From: Dendrolimus kikuchii
Taxonomy: Eukaryota > Arthropoda > Insecta > Lepidoptera > Lasiocampidae
Assembly: GCA_019925095.2 (NCBI GenBank)
Contig: CM034407.1
Location: 5,851,210 to 5,915,209 of the forward strand
DNA: 64,000 nt
Direction of reading: 5' to 3'
This document shows positions 42,880 to 54,722 of the stretch, in pieces (the stretch's first letter is position 1; each line of letters opens with the position of its first letter). A program made the translations under genes and the position numbers. The notes under the pieces were generated by a model that ran no database searches, had not been told where the DNA came from, and was given only the letters and a program-made list of their open reading frames with translations.

Positions 42880-43214
42880 CAAAAAAATATAGGACTCCAA
42901 ATTGCGCGGACGGAGGAGCATAAAATTTCGCACATTTATAGTTTACATAGAGAAGCAGTGCCGAATGTTAATATTTTTTTAAATTATGCATAAAAAATAC
43001 ATGAAATCAATTTTAAAAAATTACTCACACTACCATGCATTTGATACACACACGCATATATACTCTTTTGTTTATGGTTAAACTCAGTCAACAGTGTAGC
43101 CTTGGCAAAATCTGTAATTACAGAAGTATAGTCTTTGACAACAGAAGCTTAATAATGTTCAAACTTATAGTTTAAATTAATTATGGTCGAATTTCGACCA
43201 TGGGCGACCACTAG
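42880..43214 (+). mobile_element. Helitron, group H3, 5' truncated
   Basis: It shares 'ATAAAATTTCGCACATTTATAG' type sequence and ends GGTCGAATTTCGACC plus CTAG/T at 43211-43214. The first about 15 bp are missing, and a small extra segment lies near 43139-43180. Confidence 0.8.
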
Positions 43215-44079
43215 TATAAGTAAATTACTACGGTGGTGTTAGATATGAATCCTCTTCTGACTCCAATTATGACGTGTCTGGCAGATGGAGATAAAATTAA
43301 ATAAATTATATTACTTTCTTTAATTAAGTACGACTCGAGTGCCACGTATATTTATTTATTTAAGGCACACCAACAGCACACACATTATTATGTTATATTA
43401 CGAATCGTTTAATATAAAGGTTCTGATGTGTGGATCCATTAAAGGAGTGCACAGCATTTACAATTCATATGGCGATATACTAATAATTTAAATAATTAAT
43501 GTCAATACTACGCATATGTCAAGTAAAAATATAGTTAAACGTAAAAGAATAAATAATGTTGTCAAAATTAATACGGTAAAGCAAAGAAAATGCAAAAAAA
43601 TAAAAAATAAATATATAACTAAGTACAAGTGTATATCCATACATTACAATTTTTGCTGAATTGCAATTCAGTGCTCACACTAGTAACCAAACTATCATGT
43701 TGGTAATACTAACTTATAGTTCAGGTAAAAGTGAATATTATATAGGTATTTATACACAAAATTAATTTTATTATTACTTTAAAATACATACTTAATCCGA
43801 CCCTGTTCTAACAAAACAGCTAATCGCACGAACGACGTAACTTTTTCAGCTTTATAAACATCGATAGTAGAATCCCACTTCCTATACGCCTATTGTTGTA
43901 GCAATTACGCGCATATATACGACTGTCTTTTTATTGCCTTACACCACAAACTTAAACTAAATACGGATACATACTTTTTATTTTTCCATTTTAAACACGT
44001 CGTTTTATAGTCTTTCTCTGAGAATAACTTTTATGAAAGAGCTGAAAGTAGAATACAATACCAGTTAATTTATAATCGA
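43215..44079. other. Unannotated AT-rich sequence
   Basis: I see no gene or repeat ends. Confidence 0.5.
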
Positions 44080-44337
44080 CTAGCTTCTGCTCGCGACTTC
44101 GTCCGCGTGGAATAGTTAAAAAAAATAAGTTAAACCCCCCCCCCGTTCCGGTTTTGAAACATTCTTAATTGGTGCTCCGCTCCTATGGGTATTAACGTGC
44201 TGATATATAGCCTATAGCCTTCCTCGATAAACGGGCTATCTAACACTGAAAGAATTTTCAAATCAGATCAGTAGTTCCTAATATTAGCACATTCAAGCAA
44301 ACAAACAAACAAACTCTTCAGCTTTATATATTACTAT
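44080..44337 (-). mobile_element. Helitron-like element, group H5
   Basis: CTAG at 44080-44083, preceded on the plus strand by A. On the minus strand a hairpin CGCGGAC-gaa-GTCGCG lies before the end. A C run and ACAAACAAAC repeats mark the other end. Confidence 0.65.
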
Positions 44338-44343
44338 AAGAAT

Positions 44344-44506
44344 ATATCCATGCAGGAATAGAGAAAGAATACAATTTCCTACGTTCGGGCGGCTTGTCGT
44401 ACGAGGCGACAAAACAACTCACAGCCAGGTGGTAGGGAATTTGCCCGTCTGGATAGCTACCACCTCTGGTCTAGATTACGCCACCTTAACAACCTTGAGT
44501 TGTATT
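44344..44506 (+). mobile_element. Family A retroposon, 3' truncated
   Basis: It starts with the family's 5' end (ATCCATGCAGGAATAG) but stops at CTTGAGTTGT before a T run. 3' truncation is odd for a retroposon and suggests a later deletion. Confidence 0.75.
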
Positions 44507-44679
44507 TTTTTTTACATATCCCTTTCGCCGGACGTACAAGATTATCCGGTCTTACTTACCTTTTGGGTTTTTTTGTATTTCTTAATTTCTTTTTTTTATA
44601 TTTCTGTAAACAGACGTGACAATATGTATGTATGTATGTAAAATTACAAAAAACAACGCTCGAGTTAAAAAAAAGCACT

Positions 44680-44874
44680 TTAGGCTACTTTTAATAAAAG
44701 GTGAGGCCCCTTGCGTCCTTCTTCTTCAAGTCTTCGTTCTTCTCCGTTGCATGTGACAACACTGTGCTGAGGCATCAGGAAATTCACGGGTATGAAGACA
44801 AACTCCTGTGAATTCTCCCAGTGCCAAGGAACAGCGGTATCATTTCTTCTTGTTTCACAGTCGTCCGTCTTCAA
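44680..44874 (-). other. Unrecognised open frame
   Basis: A 64-codon frame (with DTAVPWHWENSQEFVFIP) has ordinary amino-acid composition but no family I recognise, no splice context and no conservation evidence. It may be a fragment of a mobile-element ORF. Confidence 0.2.
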
Positions 44875-44928
44875 TGTTCTTGATAAAGTCTTAATGTTTA
44901 ATATTTTCAGGTAAATAGATTGGCAGAC

Positions 44929-45010
44929 GGGGTGCCTGATAGTGAATGTTTACCGTTGCCCTTGGACATCTGCAACGCCAAGTGAGCAGGTGCGTTGCCT
45001 ACCTCTTAGG
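44929..45010 (-). repeat. Family A fragment, worn
   Basis: 'ATTGGCAGACGGGGTGCC' to 'GACATCTGCAACGCC' echoes the 3' third of family A. Confidence 0.5.
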
Positions 45011-45294
45011 AACTTTAACCTTCTAAGATGGAAGCACCACAAATTTGTTGCCGAACTGTCACACACGGTTAATTGGGAATCACCATAAATTTGTGGTCAA
45101 ATACAGATAATTGAAACGAACGTTGAACTGATGCTTTCTCCCTCTAACTACGTAGAATTTATATTAGAATGAAAGAGACGATATAATTCTCCTGCTTTTG
45201 GCGCGGCAATTTGGATGCTAGCTTTTGGAGAAAATAATATTTTTGGCCCCCGTTTAAGGGTTAAGAATCTGTTTGACTTGGCGTCCAATTTAGG

Positions 45295-45590
45295 TAGAGG
45301 ACATCGACAAATTACGTGACACGAATTTCTTGATTTTTGTTAACTATCCCACGTGCTTGTCACAGCTGGTCACATTCGTGAGACTCCTTCCTTCCCTAGT
45401 GTGACATCACATACTTTGCAATTTTACATCAAGGAATTATTAAATTAAAACAGCAGTCCCGTAATTAGCTTAAATATATTAGATTTTTGAATGTGACGTC
45501 AGGAAATGTAGGACCCCCTCCCACGCCTTGTCACACAATGTCACACTTCGTCAACACCCCCCCCCCCCCCCCTTCAAGTGTGATTTAATT
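45295..45590. repeat. MITE-like GTCACAC repeat with poly-C tract
   Basis: Several TGTGACATCAC / TTGTCACACAATGTCACAC segments recur in both orientations, and a related element lies at 53481. A run of about 17 C occurs near 45555-45572. Confidence 0.5.
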
Positions 45591-45619
45591 TATAGATGCC
45601 CCCTAGACTTAAGTTATAA

Positions 45620-46110
45620 CATCCTAATATTAATTGTGTATAATATTATAAATGAGAATGTATGTTTGTTTTGTTACGCCTTAGCTACTTAACTAATCTT
45701 CATAAATTTTTGACGTTGTCAGGGGTATAGAAAGTAACATAGGGTACCTTTCAATCACAAAAAGTACTCTTCCTCGGATTTGTCGGATAGACAAATATAG
45801 CCGAGTAAATGGCGTTGTGGTCGCCTTTTAATGGCGCAAAGATTTCAATTCACCAACAAATATATTGTCTTGGCAACGAGAATGACAACGCAATTTTATT
45901 GTGTTGTTCCCATGGTTAGTTCGAACTTCACTAGATAGCGTTATAGGCATTAAGAATTAAGTATGACATTTCTAAGAATTATAACATGCCTACTTCATGA
46001 CATACATAATCAGCCTTTTTTTAACGTATTATAATTTCATTATACTTTCGACGGTCACTTAAATCAAAGATATGCAGATAACTTACTCATAGCTACCAGC
46101 TTTTACAAGA
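45620..46110 (+). mobile_element. Helitron-like remnant
   Basis: 'TAATATTATAAATGAGAATG' at about 45645 is the common 5' motif, followed by 'GTTACGCCTTAGCTACTTAAC'. The end is not found. Confidence 0.4.
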
Positions 46111-46393
46111 CAATAAACCAGATCAACCACAGTATTGCCGCTATAATAAAATACAATTTATGTTGAGGTTCCCAACAATAGGATATTGGCTGTTTTAAAC
46201 GTAAAATTGTGTTTGTGTTGAAAATCGAAACTAATAAGTGAAATGTGCCATTTGAAGCTGCCATTAGAACTTTATTCGGCGTCAGTCAAAGATTTACAAT
46301 TTGACGGAGAGGATTATTCTAAAACTTGAATATTTATTAATACTGACACTGGCTAGATACACAAATCGTGCAAAGCATACTTAATAATAACAG

Positions 46394-46674
46394 CACATAA
46401 ATGTCCCACTTCTGGGCTCGGGCCTCCCATTATAGGGGAACGGATAGCATACCCGCCACGCCAGTCCAAGGCGGTCTAGCAGTTTTGACACATCGGTTAT
46501 CGCGATCTGCAGGTTGCATCACGATGTTTTTCTTCACCGTTGTTAGCACGTGGTAATTGTAACAATATGCACATTAGGTCAAAAAACTGCCTAAGTGTTG
46601 CATGCGTTCCGGTCAGGATTCGAAGCCGCGCCCTTTGAGTTTTGACGCGTGGACTAACCATTACGCTACGCGAC
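46394..46674 (-). mobile_element. tRNA-derived SINE, family D, near full length
   Basis: On the minus strand a tRNA-like head (GTAATGGTTAGTCCACGCG, B-box-like 'TTCGAATCC') is followed by the body with 'CTAATGTGCATATTG' and the end 'CCCAGAAGTGGGAC'. Confidence 0.85.
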
Positions 46675-46994
46675 AGAAGAACTATAATTTACTGACCACA
46701 ATGCTATCTATAAATAATTGAAGATGTCGAACGGTTTTTCTGAAAAGCTAAACTGCTTTTATACATAATTTATACAAAACAGCCTGAGACAAACTGATAC
46801 GGAAATTTGCGGTTAACCGCTTATAAATCGAAACTTAGCAGTAAAATACTGCTGCCGTACATCATTTTTGTTGTACGGGAAAATACTTAAGCATGGTGAT
46901 TTTCACTACATGTAAAAAAATACCACAGAAGAATATTAAACCCTTATTCATAATACTTATACGAGGTTTATAGGCTCGTTAAAATGTGTTCTTC

Positions 46995-47365
46995 TTAGGT
47001 TACGTTCCAGAAGGGACTCACGGCTCCTTTCACGACCGCCATTATTCCCGTTCTATTTGCTTGCGGACGTTACAATCATGAACTCTAGTAAAACGGATTA
47101 TGGGGCGTTGTGACATCAACGACGAAATACACAAATGTCATTGGTTGATTTGAAAATCGCGCCTTTTTCAATGTCAAGAGAATTAATGCTCTGTGATCAA
47201 CGCCCACTTCGACCAACCTCTTGGTATGGGTCGTTATGAGCGCTGTGTGATCGAAAATGATGACATCATTCGTGACGTTTTCGCCACAACTATAACAACC
47301 GCGGTAGCCTTGTGGAACGGCAGACGGAGCATTATGGGCGTTGTGAGATACTAAAGGAACGCATC
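46995..47365. mobile_element. MITE, same family as 58081
   Basis: Ends ACGTTCC...GACTCAC and (reverse complement) GCGTTCCTTTAG...CTCACAACG. The inner 'GATGACATCATTCGTGACG' type segment recurs inverted at 58160-58190. Confidence 0.6.
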
Positions 47366-47559
47366 CTTAATCTTTCAATGCTTTCAATAAAGAAATTTAA
47401 AAAGTTAGTAAAGCAACGTTTGTGTGAGAAAGCTTATTTATTACACGACGAAAGATTTTTTAGATGACCGTACCGAATGGATATAACGCGATCGCCACCA
47501 AGCTCTTTCAGTAATCATTTATATAAATTACTTTGTATTAATATAAACTACATATTAAA

Positions 47560-48190
47560 AAAAGACGAATAATAATAATAATGAAGTAAAGATATTGTTA
47601 CATGCCGACAAAAGTGAATGCACACCTGCCTGCCATAAATCACATTTTATTACCTTCCTGCATTTGGTCTTAATTTGTTTACTTAGAAAAACAGCCTATT
47701 GTGTATTGTACTCGTTTATGGCCGTTCGTAGGAATAATTAAGCAGGTGTGCGGATTACGTTTTCGGCGAAATCGTGCCGACGCTTGGCAGGTAGACATAT
47801 TTTATTTGTATAGTTTAGTATAAAACAATGCCCGAACGGAGGGGTGAGCCAGTCAAAGCGATAACACAAGCGAGGCAAGACGTGTGTACATTTAGTGACG
47901 GACTTTGCGCGTGTTATTGAATTGTGCATTACATTTGGACTTATTGCGTCCGGTTATATTTGTACCTGTGTTATACGTGTTTGCATAGTTCTAATAAATT
48001 CTATAGTAATTCCAACGGCATTTTTAATTCGAGTCCCGCACTCGTAACAATATGTTGCTGGGGTGTTTGTTGCGCCGCTTCTTCTGCTTTAACAGCAACT
48101 AAAATTGCTTTGGAAGCAGTAGTAGACTCATGACTTTCAATAGGTAATCTGTAAGATTCCATTTTGAAATAAATACATTTATTTTCATTT
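47560..48190 (-). mobile_element. LINE segment E interrupted by a solo LTR
   Basis: Left part 'AATAATGAAGTAAAGATAT' and right part 'GTTGCTGGGGTGTTTG', 'CGCCGCTTCTTCTGC' join to the same order seen, inverted, at 12935-13050. Confidence 0.8.
47596..48049 (+). mobile_element. Solo LTR with 4-bp target duplication
   Basis: It starts TGTTAC and ends GTAACA and is flanked on both sides by ATAT (47592-47595 and 48050-48053). TATAAAA stands at 47819-47825, and TTCTAATAAA follows as a polyadenylation signal near 47990. The 4-bp duplication suits Gypsy-type elements. No internal region remains, so the two original LTRs have recombined. Confidence 0.9.
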
Positions 48191-48456
48191 TCAATCGCAT
48201 CTAGTGTAGAATATTAATGATTGGTAATGGTTTAGTGTATGTATGTGTATTAATAAAATAAGCGTATTGAATATGTAAACTTGCAATTTGAATTCAAAAT
48301 TTTTGTTCAAAATAAGTTCCACTGGAGAACATTTGAAGGACAGGTATATAAGTTAAAATTTAAATATACTACCTATACTATATATATATATACCGCTTCG
48401 TAACGTGTTATCGCGAGTTAAGAAGAAGGGCTAAAAATATTTTCTTCATATTTTTC

Positions 48457-48765
48457 CCGTGCAGGAACGGAAATAGAATAGTATTTCCTACGGCCGGGCG
48501 GCCTGTATTAAAAGGCGACAAAAAAACCTACGGCCAGGTGGCGGGGCATTTGCCGGACTGGATGGCTCCCACCCCTCGCCTAGAGTATGCTGCAATAGCA
48601 ACTTTGAGTTGTGTTCCGGAATCAGTGGCCAAGTAACAGTTTCTCCTTCAAGACCGGCAGTACATTGGCAGCACCTCTGGTATTGCTAATGTCTATAGGC
48701 GATGGTAACCACTTTCTATCACAGTTGGGCCGTCAGCCTGTTTGCTGTCCTTCAGCAATATAAAA
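48457..48765 (+). mobile_element. Family A retroposon, diverged subfamily
   Basis: From CCGTGCAGGAACGG to CAGCAATATAAAATAATAAA; shares differences with 15326. Confidence 0.85.
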
Positions 48766-48921
48766 TAATAAAAATATCTATCTCAACCTCTTTTTTTTTA
48801 ACAAATACCGAAGTATCTTATACAATTGCTGTTCGAAGAATTAATGGAGTTGTAGCAAACAGTGTATACTCTAGAAGACAAAAATAGAATAAGAGGATTA
48901 ACTTAATACATTAGATTAGAC

Positions 48922-49148
48922 CATTGTTTCTCAAAGATTTTTATGCCGCGACCCACGAAAAAAACTAAAAAGTTAAGGATAAGGTCTTGCTACACCTGCA
49001 CTGCTAAATTATAATAATATTTTATTTATACGTTTGATTGAATGAATCTTTTGTATATATAAATAGATGTTATTTTTTTAAAAAGACTGCGACCCCCATT
49101 TATTACAACCCCTACAAGGGTCGCGACCCCCAGATTGAAAAACGATGG
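48922..49148. mobile_element. hAT-like MITE with 7-8 bp target duplication
   Basis: CATTGTTTCTCAAAG and (reverse complement) CATCGTTTTTCAATC are inverted ends, flanked by ATTAGAC on both sides (48915-48921 and 49149-49155). Inner GCGACCC repeats match the common 'TTCTCAA...CGCGACCC' hAT MITEs of animals. Confidence 0.75.
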
Positions 49149-49292
49149 ATTAGACAATAGCACAGAATAGTACAAGTTTTTTTTGATATCGTAAATATTT
49201 TGGACGCAAGTATTTAAAAAAAATTATGTTGTCCTTAAGCATTTCAAACATATTGAATTAGTTCTTAGAATCCAACAGTGCCTAAATATTGT

Positions 49293-49492
49293 CTAGAAGC
49301 GGCCCGGCGAGGTTTCACCCGCACTCTGTCCCGCTCCCGTGGTATATAGCGTCGTGTTATATAGCCCATGACACTACCTATTAACGTAAGTTACCAACAG
49401 TAAAATAATTTTTAAAATCGGTTTAGTAGATTCAGAGATTACCCCCTACAACGTCACAAACTTTACCTCTTTATAATATTAGTATAGATAAA
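49293..49492 (-). mobile_element. Helitron-like element, group H5-related
   Basis: CTAG at 49293-49296 with 'GCGGCCCGGCGAGGTTTCACCC' next to it; the far end has 'TTATAATATTAGTATAGAT', a typical 5' end reversed. Confidence 0.55.
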
Positions 49493-49499
49493 AATAAAA

Positions 49500-50370
49500 G
49501 TCAAAAGTGCTTAAAACAATGGGAATTTATGTTTCATAACTTTAAGTTTCAAAAATCGAAAAAAAAATCTGAAGACTAATTGTCCTGTCCATACTATATT
49601 AAGTTTAATTAGCCGACTTAAAGATATCTTAAATATGTTTATAAAGTTGAGATTATAATAATAATTATATATTGTGAATTATTGGCCTTACTTATAATCG
49701 TCTGTTAGATTTTAAGAAACTGCTCAGCAACTGATTATTGAAAATCTTACCCATAAACTTTTCTTTAGTCCAATATTTTGGGTACCACCTACGTTAATCA
49801 ATCAACTTTCGTTTATCTGTGCTCCTAAACAAAACAAAAAATACACAACAACAAGTAACACACGTTTATAAGTGAAATAAATAGATATTAATTGATTAGG
49901 GGTCTGATTCTGATTCTCTTACTTAAGAGATGCCTAATCGTTTCTTAACTTAACTACTGTTAACGTACAACCATGGATATGGATAGTAGCACCTAGAAAC
50001 CCGGTTTTAGTCAATCTTATCGACTCCCACATAGCTAGCATGCTCAACTACCATAACATAACAATATATATGGTAATGTTTTCTGGCTGTAAAAGTACTT
50101 ACGTCATATGGACTCGGAGACCGCCCTCATTTATATCTGAAACAAAACATTTTTTTATGTTTAATTATATGCAAATGAAGAGATTAAAGTGAGCTACTTG
50201 AATAATTTACACGCGTTTCTCACGTATAAATATGAATTGTAAATGAGATCGATTAATGTCACATTGAATGAACTTATTTAAGTGTATTTAATATTATCCG
50301 ATTAGATTTAAGCAAGTATACTATTAAATGGTGTTTAAGTAGCTAATCAATAGTAATATAATTATGCTAT
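49500..50370. other. Unannotated AT-rich sequence
   Basis: No gene or repeat boundaries that I can support. Confidence 0.5.
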
Positions 50371-50373
50371 TAC

Positions 50374-50790
50374 CATAGCTGGGCATTGACTCGTTAATTA
50401 ACGAAGTTAACATTTCGAGTAACGGATTAACTTTTAAGTTAACTTAAAAATATGTTAATGGACTCGTTAACTTTCGTTAAATTTCCCAAAGTCCGTTAAT
50501 CGTTAATCCAGCAACAAATTTCTAAAGAGCAAATCTCAAAGTCTCGTCAAAATGTGGCTAGACATAAAGTCGAAAGACTCGTTAAATGATACGGCAGTCC
50601 TCAGGGAACAGATATTCGCAAATCTGTTTATTAAATATAATACTGCTATACCCTCAAGCACTGCAGTTGAACGTCTTTTGTCCACGAGCAAGGATATACT
50701 ACAGCCGAAACAAGCCTCGCTTTCAGACGAGAACTTCAACATATTAATATTCATGAAGGGGAATATTCATATTATGCCAGATGACTAAAT
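50374..50790 (+). pseudogene. hAT transposon remnant: one end plus transposase C-terminus
   Basis: The left end 'AGCTGGGCATTGACTCG' with repeated GTTAAC segments is like hAT termini. 50552-50788 then encodes YNTAIPSSTAVERLLSTSKD, ILQPKQASLSDENFNIL and FMKGN, the hAT dimerisation domain. The catalytic domain is deleted and the right terminal repeat is not found. Confidence 0.8.
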
Positions 50791-50799
50791 TGACAGACA

Positions 50800-51260
50800 A
50801 ATTGGATGGGTTAGTATCGTTTCGTGTAAGATATAAGTGGTCTATGTAGCAATTCGTCTAAATAGCAATCGATTTATGCTTGATAGCCCTGGGATCTGAT
50901 TCACTCATCAGATCCTGACTTAGTGACTATGGAACTACCTCGGGAGTATACACTTACGAGTAAAAAAATCAATTTGAAAAACGGTTTACAATTGACAGAG
51001 ATATCGTGTTACGAAGAAGATGGTTAACAATTTTCGTCAAATTCTCAATTCCTAGGAATCTTACTCCTCAGATACATGGTGACAATGGAACCAATTCAGG
51101 AGTATAACCTTTCGATTAAAAAAAATTTGAAAATCGGTCGACAATTGACGGAGAAATCTAGTAACGAACATATAAAAAAATACACACAGACGAATTGACA
51201 ACTTTCTCCTTTTTTGAAGTTGGTTAAAAATCCCTAATTAATTTAATACATACCTAAAAC
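50800..51260. repeat. Worn repeats
   Basis: 'TCATCAGATCCTGACTTAGTGAC' (50907) is an inverted relative of the 8318/52475 repeat; 51040-51200 repeats the 'AAAATCGG..ACAATTGACGGAG' type. No gene. Confidence 0.4.
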
Positions 51261-51530
51261 AACTCATCAAAAACCCATTATTGTTAATGAAATTAAAAAC
51301 AAACACGAAAAGCATTTTGAAAATAATCATTTTGGTACCATTAGAAAGAGATTAGGATCACCCCATTTTGATACCTCATTGATTCTTTGTACATTAGGGG
51401 AAATATGGCTTTTAAAATAATGACTCCCTGTCATTGTAACCGACTTCAAAAGAGACGTACCTAGTCTCAGAAGAACATAAAAAATTTCTTACAAAACAGC
51501 AATCGACTTCTAAAGTAATTAAAAAGCAAA

Positions 51531-52205
51531 TCTATACATATAAAAATCAATTGCTATTCGTTAGTCTCGCTAAAATTCCATTTGATTGGAATTCTTCGAC
51601 AACGCCGCTTTATTACGGCGCGTCGGTGAGGGGGCTTCGAGCATGAGCTCTTTGCCCCGGCTGCAGCTCGGAGGGCGACTACCCTCCGGTAACGTGATGT
51701 GGGAGCTGCCGTAGTGTCGGCGGCTCGCACGTGCCAATCAGCGGCTTTCGTTGGCCATCGCGGGCTTCGCGTTGGCTACGTCCGCGGCTTGGTTGGCCTG
51801 TCTCGGCTTTACTAAAATTCGAGAACGGCTGGACTTATTTGTCTAACTTTGGTTTTGAATTATTTGTGGAAGTCCAGGGAAGGTTTTAAAGGTGAGGAGG
51901 AGTAAATATGAAAAAAATCTTGGAATATAGCAAAAACAACAATTTCGCTTTCCCTAAGATACTATTCCCACCTGTCAGACATTTGATGTTTGTCACGTCG
52001 TTTAGAAATCAATTAAATTTAAAAGTCGTTCAGAAATCAAATTAAAATTAAGTGGTTTTTTTTTTCGTTTTGAATGTCAAACGTTTGATGTTCGTTCCGG
52101 TTAAGTTTTGACCACATTTTTAACTAAACTTGAAACACTGCAGTTATCATTCGGTTTTTTTATATATTGATTCTGAGGCGGTACGAAGTTTGCCGGGTCA
52201 GCTAG
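51531..52205 (+). mobile_element. Non-autonomous Helitron, group H2, with insert
   Basis: A/TCTATACATATAAAAATC to CTAG/T at 52202-52205; a GGCGG...TTGCC hairpin lies 11 nt before the end. It matches 56594-57037 except for the extra 233 bp at 51579-51811. Confidence 0.88.
51579..51811 (+). other. GC-rich, hairpin-rich insert inside the Helitron
   Basis: Absent from the sister Helitron and bounded by the 9-bp direct repeat CTAAAATTC (51570-51578 and 51812-51820). It is strongly GC-rich in an AT-rich neighbourhood. It holds a perfect 7-bp hairpin CGGAGGG-cgacta-CCCTCCG (51669-51688) and a 5-bp one CGCCG/CGGCG (51603-51620). No ORF. It may be a small transposon, a captured segment or a structured RNA source. 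Confidence 0.6.
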
Positions 52206-52289
52206 TATTAAATATTTTCTACAACATCTTGAAGTCGGTGCTAACTAAAACATAAAAATTACTGTTTTGCAATTTTTTTGTTGCCTTTT

Positions 52290-52650
52290 CTATGTTTTAC
52301 TTGCCAGACTCTATTTCTATTAAAATTGAAAGAGTAATGAACCATTTATTTAATGTACTTCCAACAAGAGGAGGTTCTCTCAATTTGGCTGTTTTATTTG
52401 TATGTTTGTTACGCGATTTATCCGTCATTTGTGGACGGATTCAAAATTCTTTTTATTCAGAAGACTACACTCCTGAGGTGATTCCATTGTCACCAATTCC
52501 CGATTTGACGAGTGGATCCTAGGGAAATCAAAAGCAATCTTTGTTGAAGAGCACCGAGCGTCCACACTTTTCGAAAGGCAAAACTTGTATACGCGTGCTA
52601 ATATGACCATTTCTCCAGGCGCTTAAGATATTATTTCTAAAGCTATTCAA
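52290..52650 (+). repeat. Dispersed repeat (unclassified)
   Basis: The first half has 'GAGGAGGTTCTCTCAATTTGGC', common in lepidopteran repeats. The second half repeats 8318-8480. The open frame across it is not a gene. Confidence 0.5.
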
Positions 52651-52712
52651 GCAACTTAAAAGCATAAAATATGATTTTTAACAAAAACCAAACCGACTTA
52701 AAACTGAAAAGC

Positions 52713-53032
52713 ATTCATCCGTGCAGGAACGGAGAAAGAATACAATTTCCTGCGGCCGGGCGGCCTGTCGTAAGAGGCGACAAAACAACCCACAGCCAGG
52801 TGGTAGGGAATTTGCCCGACTGGATGGCTACCACCCCTGGTCTAAAGTATGTCGCCATAACAACCTTGTATTGTGTTCCGGCATTAGTGACCAGGTTCCA
52901 GTCTCCCTTAAGAGGGCAGCAGCGCATTTCTAGCACCTTTGGTGTTGCAAATGTCCATAGGCGATGGTAAACGCTATCCATCAAGTGGGCCGTCTGCCTG
53001 TCTGCTGAACTCCTGCAATAAAAAAATAAAAA
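52713..53032 (+). mobile_element. Family A retroposon, reference-quality copy
   Basis: Complete from ATCCGTGCAGGAACGG to CTCCTGCAATAAAAAAATAAAA. It is inserted into an older repeat whose halves ('AACCGACTTAAAACTG' and 'GCACCGACTTTAAGAAG') flank it. Confidence 0.9.
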
Positions 53033-53229
53033 ATGCAAAAAAAATCGGCACCGACTTTAAGAAGTTGTAGAAAATGTTTATCATACATTATTACTAGATT
53101 TTTAAATCATAAATATATTCTATAGACTTCTTCTATTTCATTATCTTTCCCGTAACATCGTAAGAGAAGTATTAATAATAATTAATATCATTTACTAACT
53201 AAGGTCAGAGCAGCCGATTCAGCGGCGGA

Positions 53230-53400
53230 AACAGCTGAATCACTCAATTGGCGTAACTATATGACCCCATTAAGAGGTATTTATTTGTGCCGTTTGCTGA
53301 TGAGACGCTCGGCCTTCTGGGGTTCTGAAGCCATAAGCTTCTACAAAGAGCTACCAAAATGACTCATCAGGCTTCTGGTCACCTTACCCATAGAAGATGG
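53230..53400. repeat. Worn repeat shared with 40605-40720
   Basis: Short stretches of similarity ('GAAGCCATAAGCTTCTAC') only. Confidence 0.3.
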
Positions 53401-53480
53401 TGACCTAAGTTCAGTATTCTATTTACAACCTTGATAGATAATATGTAGAACACAATATAACTAAATTAACTTTCCTTTTA

Positions 53481-53706
53481 GGGGCCATCCACGAATTGTG
53501 AAGTGTGACATTGTGTGACAAGGGGTGGGAGGGGTCTTAAATTTCGTGACGTCACATTCCAAAATGTTGCTGTTTTAATTCAATAATTTCTTGATGTTGA
53601 TGTCTATGGAGGGAGGAGTTTCACGAATGTGAGCAGCTGTGGCAAGGACGGCGGACGAGTAAAAAAATAATGAAATTCGTATGACGTAACATGTGGATAG
53701 TCCCTT
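53481..53706. mobile_element. MITE-like element
   Basis: GGGGCCATCCACGAATTG at the left resembles, inverted, AAGGGACTATCCACATG at the right; inner sequence has GTGTGACATTGTGTGACAAG. It is related to 45295. Confidence 0.55.
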
Positions 53707-53737
53707 ATTCCATTAGTGTATATTTGTTTATTGTAGG

Positions 53738-53940
53738 AGCTCAGCAGACGGGCAGACGGCCCACTTGATGGAAAGCGGTTACCATCGCCTATGGACATTT
53801 GCTACACCAAAGGTGCTACAAATGCGCTGCTGCTCTCTTAAGCGAGACTGGAACCTGGTCACTAATGCCGGAACACAACTCAAGGTTGTTATGGCGGCAT
53901 ATTCTAGACCAGGGGTGGTAGCCATCCAGTCGGGTAAATA
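53738..53940 (-). mobile_element. Family A retroposon, truncated
   Basis: From the tail side ('AGCTCAGCAGACGGGCAG') to CATCCAGTCGGG; 5' truncated. Confidence 0.85.
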
Positions 53941-54722
53941 AAATGTGTTAGTTTAATAATATTTTATTAATATCACCTTCCGGCCTTAATGATATGTTTT
54001 TGTTTTCATTCATTGATCGATTAATTGACAATATACCGTTATTATTATCAAATCATTCCCTTGAAATACCTATTTTGTTCAGACGATGTCAACCTTAACA
54101 AAACATGTCCTCAACTTGATTTATTAAGGACTGTTTTTTTAGCCGCATACTACATACGTTACCATGGACACTGTACTAACAACAAAATACAAGACACTAT
54201 TTTATGCCGTATTACTGCAGTAATAAGGTTGGTTTATGAATAACATGAATGTTAATGATAAAAATAATTACATGACAGCGATAAGTATATGAGTGGAAAT
54301 GTGTTTTCTTTAATAATAATGAACAATAATTATTATGCAGCCGTCTGTGTGCTCAGGAAAACTAATCTTACCCACCGTTCATTTGCCTTCCGAGCGGTTA
54401 AAATTTGACATAAGCTCCATACATGTGTGTAATGTTAAATGCTACTGATGCTAAGGCAAGTGAATAAATTAGTAAGATATATGAACCAGCCATTATTTGC
54501 CTTATCATCAGTTGAATTATGACATTACTTTTATGGAGCTTACATATAACATATGTCAATTTTAAACTGATAATACGGCGATAGTAAATGAATGGTCGGT
54601 CAGATATAGGAAGCGGCCATAAGTAGTCGACAGTTGAATCAACTGAATCAACATATTGTTCTGAAACAATGTTCATATAAAAGAGCGGGCGTAAAATATC
54701 AGATTTCATCATAAGTTTAAAA

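Noticed and set aside
54398..54712. 104-codon minus-strand frame with hydrophobic stretch
   Set aside because: No recognisable domain, next to a foldback element; length is within chance for AT-rich DNA.
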